Origin: Phlebiopsis flavidoalba
Taxonomy: Eukaryota > Basidiomycota > Agaricomycetes > Polyporales > Phanerochaetaceae
DNA length: 64,000 nt
NCBI GenBank assembly: GCA_035772785.1
Contig: JAOCPU010000005.1
Location: forward strand, 372,001-436,000
Direction: 5' to 3'
In this document: positions 57,430 to 64,000 of the stretch, one piece after another
Position numbering within the stretch: the stretch's first letter is position 1
Layout: each line of letters starts with the position of its first letter
Program-made: the position numbers and the translations under genes
Notes under the pieces: model-generated
Seen by the model: only the letters and a program-made list of their open reading frames with translations
Told to the model about the DNA's origin: nothing
Database searches by the model: none

Positions 57430-59134
57430 ATATGGATGTATGCTCCACAACAATATTAGGGTCACGACATCCGGTACTTGTGCCATTTGCCAGCACGAGA
57501 GTCCTCCTCTTCCAGCTCGACGGCGGATGAGCCTCAGACCCCTCAACCAGCACCCCACCATCCCAGCACCTTCGTCATCCAACAGGAGGCGGAAACCCGC
57601 GCGCACATACAAGTCTATTGTTGCGCATGAATCAAGCAGCCTCAATGTGGGAAGGTACCCCCACCCTTCTCATTCTCGTCCATTACTGCTGTTACTGAAT
57701 GGGTGTGCCGGGTTCCCGAAAGGCGTCGCAATATCCTACGGATGTATTGGAGATAAATGGAATTCACGAAGAGTTTGGTCAACCCACTATTGAGAGCATC
57801 ACCGAGCCATATTACGCCTCCACTTCCTATCACCGGCCCGCCATTACCCCTTGTACCACCCACAGGGTCGTTCCGCCCTCTCTTTACCCGAGGCTGGATC
57901 CACAGTGAATTCGGGTTGCGCCGAATCCCATCAACATAGACGACAACGACGAACGTCTTGACGGTGACCTCTCGCGACGCGCTTCGTCGCGTGCGCGTCG
58001 GCCAGCCGCCAAGCTTCGTGATCGTGATCGCAATGTGGTGGATGAAGAATTGCTAAATGGAAGTAGTAGCTCTCGAGCTCCCGAAGGTTGGAGATTCTTC
58101 AGGCGCGGGTCGGCAGAGCCCGAGAAACGTTACGTAGGACGGGAGGGACGAGTAGTGGAAAGCGGCGGCGAAAGGAGACAGATGACGCGGAGGCGGCACG
58201 TACCCCAACCCTCCCAAATCGGACGAGGAACCCGAGGGCCGTTGTGGCAGGTGCGGCCGCGGTCTCCTCTAGCTGGCCCCTGCACTGGCTGCGGATGACG
58301 CAGAACTCGACGCGCTCAGCTATCGTCAAGAAGCGAAAGCCCAGGACATCGACGAGATTACGTAGCGAGGTGCTAGATGCTCCTGAGCCGAAACAAACCA
58401 CCCGCTCACGGCGGAAAGCACCCGCGCGTAGACGCAGAGGCTCCAGTGCCAGTGACACGAACAACAAACGTCGATATCCATCTCTATTGCTGCGAACGCG
58501 AAGAAGCCGTCCCTCCCGGTGGTACCGCCAGTCGACGAGGAGCAGGGTTCCGAAGTCCAAATACCCCCAGCTCTGCATGTTTTTGAAAAGATTCAGAAAA
58601 GAACCTGTCAGCCCCAAGTAACCAAGAGACTCAGCTCAGAGATGCCGAAGACAATGGGACGTCCCCTCGGCGCACCGTAGTCATATCTCCTTCCGAGGTA
58701 CCCATGGATATCGAGACGACCAGCAAGGTTGCGGAACCACCCAAGGAGACCGTGGAAGAAAGTTGCTCCAGACACAACGGCTGCCGAATCGAGCACAGCC
58801 GCTAACGAGGCTGGTGACTCGATGGCGGTCGACCTGCCTCCCGCACCAAGCGCGGGCGCTCCTGCACAAGAAGATACCTCTACCATCCCTATTCTTGATG
58901 GCGCCATCGCATCCGTCAATTCCACGAAGAGCGTACCCAGCCCCGCCTCCGTTCCACCTCCCATCGAGGCGAAGTCGCCGACCAAACCGCCTCCGACATC
59001 AACCAAAAAACAATCTCCTAAGCCACCTGTCGTGTCGCCGCCTGCTCGTCAAAACTCCCCATGTCGCGACTAAGCCCCCGCAGCCAATGCCCATCGAGGA
59101 GAAGGAAGAGGGCGAACTAAGCGAAGATGGCTGA
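57430..59134 (+). CDS. Disordered, basic protein with acidic EEGELSEDG tail (possible nuclear factor)
   Basis: The reading passes through many frames but keeps a consistent character. It shows ADEPQTPQPAPHHPSTFVIQ (57530-57590), SLVNPLLRASPSHITPPLPI and GPPLPLVPPTGSFRP (57765-57890). Next is NIDDNDERLDGDLSRRASSR (57930-57985) and KLRDRDRNVVDEELLNG, followed by basic KRRRKETDDAE (58165-58195). Then come YRQEAKAQDIDEIT (58320-58360), EPKQTTRSRRKAPARRRRGS (58385-58445), HVFEKIQKRTCQPQV (58575-58620), PSEVPMDIETTSKVAEPPKE (58690-58750), then Pro/Ser-rich text and a final PMPIEEKEEGELSEDG-stop at 59132-59134. Long charged disordered proteins with such a tail are common among chromatin and transcription factors. 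No folded domain could be read, so the role is open. The start is not fixed. Confidence 0.5.
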
Positions 59135-59623
59135 AGTTCCAATGGCCGTGGATCCTTTCTCGTCCTACCCATATGCTGTCTCGATATTTCTCTATCTCAT
59201 CGGTGTATTGTAAACTCATTGGCTGTATCTTGGCTTATTTATCTTGTATTTTTGTAGCTCTTTCCAAATGCTATGCTGCTGCTGATGTCAGCTCACCCCG
59301 CTTAACTATTGCAGTACTGTAGTAGATACTAGATACTTCGCCACCAAGCGACTCACCTCGGGCCACGGCGGCCCGCTCAAGTCCACGAGGGTCCACGTGC
59401 ATTGCATCATGCACGGCGCTTGACCGTTCTTTGATCGAGCAGCCGTAATTATCTTGGACCTCGACCTCGACATCCATTCTTTCGACTCCAGTGTTTTCCA
59501 TCGCTTGTGCAGGGAGAAAGAGACATCTGTGTAATATTTCCTCAAGAGGGCAAAGACGGGGACTTCAGACCGTGATCCTAGGCCCTGTACATGAGTAACT
59601 TATCCCAGAACTGGTAGATTGCG
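59135..59623. other. Spacer before SKI3
   Basis: It holds the 3' flank of the disordered gene (AT-rich, with a TTGTATTTTTGTAG stretch near 59247) and the SKI3 promoter. A minus ORF (59271-59501) contains MDVEVEVQDNYG but no motif that I know. Confidence 0.4.
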
Positions 59624-62600
59624 ATGTCTGCAATTGTCAAGACTAAACTCAAAAAATGCTAAGGAAGCTTTGGCACAAAAAGGACTATGTGAAAGCCAGA
59701 GACTCGGCAAATGAGGCTTTGGAGTATGACCCTGGATAATGTCAATGCGTGAGTCGTCATGTTACGACCTCTCACTCATCTCACTAAATAGTAGCCAGCT
59801 CTGTGTTCCTCGGCTTCGCGCTCTTACAGCTAGGGGACATCGCGCAGAGCGAGCAAGTAAAAACGGGCCGTCCCTATGAGCAATGATTACGCGCGTCACT
59901 TTGGCTCATACGAGACCAGGTCTACCTCAAAGTCGTCAAGCGAATCCCGACCAGATTACGCCTTTTGCAGGTACATACACTACTTCAAAGGGTGAGATTG
60001 CTGTTGACCATAGCCACCCTAACTATAGGGCCTCTCAAAAGTATACGAGGAGGGGAAGCAATGGGAACCATACGCAGAGACCCTGGAGAAAGTTGGCCCA
60101 TTTATTCGCAAATGCGTAAGTCGCCTTCTTTCTACTCAGGAAGGAGTGATAAGATCTCCCAAAGGAACAACCCAGCCAAATGTGCCGAATCATTTTGCAA
60201 AAACTCATACAGCTACGTCGTCGAGAACAGGAAGACCCATTACAGGTAACCTCGTTTGAGTGAAGAGCATGTTTCTCTCTCTTACACTCTCAGGTCGCAG
60301 ACGTACTTTCCACGCTACTCTCACGTCCCTGGATCTCCATTCTATCCTACCCTTTCTACCTCTTCCACCGCCCTGATGCCACAAATCCCAGCCCCACCGC
60401 TACCACTACATTCGTTGCGCAATCCGCCGTCCACAATTCCCCTGCCAATAATTGAAGAGATCATATCGATCTTCGAGGCTCACACGAAGCGACAACCTTC
60501 GAGCGGGAAGTGTACGAAGCGTAGACAACGAATTGGAGCCTCCGGACCAGAGCAAGTTAGGAGGGAAGTCACGAGGGAGATTTGGGGCAGTTCTCGGGTA
60601 CGTCTCGCCACTGGACATATAAGGATGCTTCCTCACGTCGTTACCCATAGCTGCCCAGAACCCTATACCAAGAAGTCCTAAGCCATCCTCACGCGTCCGA
60701 TGACGCACGTAGGCTAGCAGAGTCGAAATTGTTGAAACAGAAACAACAACTCCTGTTCGCATTACCTTCCACTAAGGAATGTGCCGCACAGAAAAGCCAC
60801 ACTATCCGCAGAGGTGCAAGATCTTGTCTCGGGAATAGTGTTGTTGAAGATACCGAACGAGCTGGCCTGGTCGCTTTATTTGGAATCCAAGAACGCGAAA
60901 AAACGATTGGTACGCTTGTTCATAATTCTACCACAAATCGAGATGCGTGAACTCTCTTACCAGAGGAATACGATATGACGAGTTTATCCAACTTTGTGCA
61001 GCTATTCCCAGAGCTTCCTTTGGCGAGAATGATTTCAGCTTACTTTTCTTCCATTGGTATACTTTTGGACTCCGAGGACGACGAGAGAGACAGGAAAGTC
61101 GTCAGTCCGGAGGAAGATTATACTGGCATAATTCTGGTGCGTTTGTCTCGTAATGAGTGCCCGAACACGTGTTTTGAGTCAAAACAGGATCTCTTCCCAC
61201 AAGTCGGAGATTCTGTCCTTGGTCATGCGCATTGCAGCAGAGGCCCTACCAGCTGGACCAAGATCATGAAAGTGTAATCAAGGTTGCAGAAGATGGGTTA
61301 GAGAGAGTTTTGCGGCAAGAAAAGGATTTCGGTATTCAGCTACCTCGGTATGTCGCGCTGTAAATGCGATTTCCTCGACACTCACTTTCCAATAGGGTTA
61401 AGCTGGCGTTCAAACGTCGCACTCGCCGTTGCACTTGTGCATTTCTACCACCTAAACATCATGTCCGCGCGCGGCGCATCATCGACGACGTGTTGCACGA
61501 AGACCCCGACGACATCAGCTGTCTGATGAGTCTGGGCTATGTACAAGAGTACGCCAAGAAGTGGCATGAGGCTTGCGAGGCGTTTGCTCGTGTGGCTCAG
61601 TTACTTCCAGATGATATGGATGTGGGTCTGCGGCGGTTCGAGAGGAGGAGCGTGCTTGGTCCCAAGCTCAAGTAGCTGACCCTTATCTGGGTGTCCAAGA
61701 ACTCAAAAACGTGATCTCACTGCTCGACAATCTTGAGAACAGAGATCACGACCAAGCTCGCTGTTGGTGGCGTATGGGCCAATGTTACTGGGCTATAGAA
61801 GGTATGGACCCCGAGTCCGGGGAAAACTCCTCCGTTTTTGATCAGAAGACAACAATTTTTTGATCGTTACTGCAGATCCAGAAATGCAGAGAGTGAGGCC
61901 TACAGGTGTTTTTACACATCACGTCGTTAAAGCGGTTTGCGACATATGCACCTGCGTTTACATCTCTCGGGTAGTATACTACGCCGACTTTTGTTCGCCA
62001 CCTGACCCCAACCGTGCCTCGAAGTGCTTCCAAAAAGCCTTTGAGCTTGATCCCAGGGAAGCGGAAGCGGCCCGCCGATTAGCCGAGGGCTTTGCCGAAG
62101 AGCGGGAGTGGGACGCTCGTCGAGGTCGTTGCCGACGACGCACGATAGACGGTGAAGGTGGGCTCGACGGCGATTCGGATGCAGCGGTAACCGAAGACGA
62201 GGTACCAGCCATTGAATGCATGGGCCTGGAAGGCCGTCGGAGTGGTAGAGTTTGGTAGCGTACCCATACCCTTCCGTTGCCGCAGCATTTGTCCGTACTA
62301 ATTTGGGCCCCCACGTCAGAATCGAGGTCGCTATCAGGCCGCCACCAAGGCGTTCGAGGTCGCCCTCAGAACCGACCCCGATGATCAGCTCTCATGGCTG
62401 CGCTTGGGAGAAGCCCACAGTAAGGCGGCTCGGCTAGCACCGGCTCTCAAGGCTCTAGAACGAGCTCGCGAGTTGAAACCAGAAGACTGGATATGTGCCT
62501 ACTTCCTGGCAGAGGTTTTATCGCCAAATGGGACAATACCAGCAGGCAGTCGATGCCTTCCAGGAGATTCTCTCCGCGCTCAGCCAGCGGAACTTCGTGT

Positions 62601-64000
62601 ACTCTTGACGCTGGCTCAGTACGCACCTCGAGTCTGGCCGTGCGCAACTTGCCTCTTCCTTCACATCTCGCGCAGAGGTCTCCTTCGTTGAGGCGATCAG
62701 CGTCATTTTTTGGCGGCGGTGGACACCAGTCCAGGGTTCCGACGCATTGCATGGAAGACCGCCGCTGATGCATTGTTTGAACTTTCCAAAATGGCCAGTT
62801 TGTCAGACCCCGAGGGCATTGCCGCCATACTGGAGCGACTATTACCGCTAGTGACCAACCGACCGCAGGACCGTGTGTCGTCCCTCCTGACGCCGCATGT
62901 GGAGCCTACGGACGCGTCGGCAGCCAGCCCGTCCAATACACTCCTTGAAACGACCCTGCACGCGTTCAGCTATCGCAGTTCTCTCGGGTACCTTGACGAT
63001 GCGGCGGCTGCAAGCGGGTCCTACGACCTGTCGGTGGCGTTGGCGTTTTACCTGCGGCGTCATCCCAGCAATTCGCGGGCCGAGGAAATTCAGAAGGAAG
63101 CCGTTGGATGTATGAAGGACGCTGTCAGCAGGGACCCTCTCAATGACCGGTATTGGCACGCACTGGGAGACCTCTATTTCTTAAGTCACCCGAAGCTTGC
63201 CCAAACACGCGTACATCAAGGCCCTCGAGATTGATAACAAGGTTCGTGGTCCTCACAGCGGTAAGGAAGTGTCTAACGGCGGTTTCAGAGCTTTGCGACT
63301 TGGACTAATCTGGGACTGCTTTACTTGCACCATGATGACGTCGAGCTCGCGAACGAGGCCTTCTACAAGGCACAGGTGTTGAACCCAGACTATACTCAGG
63401 CCTGGATTGGGCAAGGTCTGGTCGCCGCCCTGCACAAGGACCGCAAGGAGGAGTATGCTTTGTTCGCCCACGCGATTACTCTGCCTGCCACGATAGTGAG
63501 TATTCAATATCTGGATAGAGCCACCACTCATCTCCCGTAGCCCCAGGCCGATATCGCCTTTTCTAAGCGGCTGTTCGACCGATTGAATGCAGGCCCATAC
63601 CACGAAATCTCCCCAGAGGCCTTCGTTCCTGCCATTCTTCGTGTTGGCACCGCTTCTGTCAGAGACGACAGCCACAAGATGCGCATGCACTTCATCTGTT
63701 CGGGCTTGTGTGCGAACGCATAGGGCATACGGAGACTCGCGATCACAAAGATTGGCGAGGACCATTGCACTCATTGGAAGCGGCGTACGAGCGGAGAGCG
63801 AAGACCCTGTTGATCGAACGACAGTTCGCTAGTCGCACATACCCAATATGGGCGCCTGAATCTGTGCGAACGGGTGTATAGATTATGAGGACCGCCAGAG
63901 AGTCTGTTTTGCTACAGGTAACGGGTCTGCTCACACGAAATTCATAGTGGCGAAGACTGACACCTCTTGCCGTTCTCACCCCATTTATTCGTACCTTGGG
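59624..64000 (+). CDS. SKI3: SKI3 TPR subunit of the SKI complex (cut by right edge)
   Basis: From the ATG at 59624 (MSAIVKTKLK) the first TPR reads KDYVKARDSANEALEYDP (59680-59735). After a short intron it continues VFLGFALLQLGDIAQSEQ. Further SKI3 text follows: LSKVYEEGKQWEPYAETLEK (60020-60090), NNPAKCAESFCK, ATTFERE-like codons, GASGPEQVRREVTREIWGSS (60530-60595), LKQKQQLLFALPSTKE (60730-60777), LSAEVQDLVSGIVLLKIPNE (60800-60860), QLFPELPLARMISAYFSS (61000-61055), VKLAFK, RALRIIDDVLHEDPDDIS-like codons and CLMSLGYVQEYAKKWHEACE (61516-61575). Later are VQELKNVISLLDNLENRDHD (61690-61750), PNRASKCFQKAFELDPREAE (62010-62068), LKALERARELKPEDWICAYF, SNSRAEEIQKEAVGCMKDAV (63070-63128), NDRYWHALGDLYFL (63144-63183) and FYKAQVLNPDYTQAWIGQGL (63361-63420). 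SKI3 is the TPR scaffold that feeds mRNA to the cytoplasmic exosome with Ski2 and Ski8. The frame changes at least twenty times. The gene continues past 64000. Confidence 0.93.

Noticed and set aside
57030..57530. Plus ORF of 166 residues with a hydrophobic stretch
   Set aside because: The hydrophobic part comes from a CT-rich promoter-like tract and the frame runs into the disordered gene out of phase. No motif was seen.

Overview
The window is eukaryotic nuclear DNA from a filamentous basidiomycete, most likely an Agaricomycete (a wood-decay or other mushroom-forming fungus). The evidence is dense genes on both strands, many introns of about 50-60 bp with GT..AG ends, and families typical of these fungi: a FunK1-type protein kinase, a GH55 exo-beta-1,3-glucanase, a sedolisin/tripeptidyl peptidase, a Con-6 protein, a UbiA prenyltransferase and several basidiomycete-only proteins. 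I see no bacterial operon, CRISPR array, phage, rRNA or recognisable tRNA.

The most important property of the sequence is that almost every recognisable gene is broken by small frame changes, roughly one per 100-200 bp of coding sequence. Family motifs continue in the neighbouring frame and the splice sites stay intact. Where the expected codons can be inferred, the change is mostly an extra one to a few bases. This looks more like uncorrected single-molecule read error than real pseudogenisation, so most genes are annotated as CDS with frame breaks. Coordinates are outer limits, and the single-frame ORFs are only fragments.

Layout, left to right: cytochrome P450 N-terminus (-, cut by the left edge); aldo/keto reductase (+); a 2.7 kb gene-poor stretch; FunK1-type kinase (+); HbrB/Bit61-like TORC2 subunit (+) followed by a 22-bp minisatellite; a basidiomycete membrane protein (-); dynamitin (-); enoyl-CoA hydratase (-); GH55 glucanase (-, with a TATA box); Con-6 (-); FAD-dependent monooxygenase (+); a very large uncharacterised protein (+); UbiA prenyltransferase (-); LSM2 (+) tail-to-tail with an F-box/WD40 gene (-); sedolisin (+); WDR83/MORG1-like WD40 protein (+); a tandem alpha/beta-barrel protein (+); a Ten1-like OB-fold gene (-); two or three uncharacterised genes; a protein-tyrosine/dual-specificity phosphatase (+); a small gene with a CX8C motif (-); a disordered acidic-tailed protein (+); and SKI3 (+, cut by the right edge).

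Functionally this is an ordinary mix of housekeeping genes (RNA decay and splicing: SKI3, LSM2, WDR83; cytoskeleton: dynamitin; signalling: TORC2 subunit, kinase, phosphatase; telomere: Ten1 candidate) and secreted or secondary-metabolism enzymes (P450, AKR, GH55, sedolisin, FAD monooxygenase, UbiA). The enzymes do not form one obvious biosynthetic cluster. The best novelty candidates are the large uncharacterised gene at 30.35-35.28 kb, the Ten1-like gene at 46.2-46.7 kb, the small CX8C gene near 54 kb, and the homopolymer tracts that interrupt genes.
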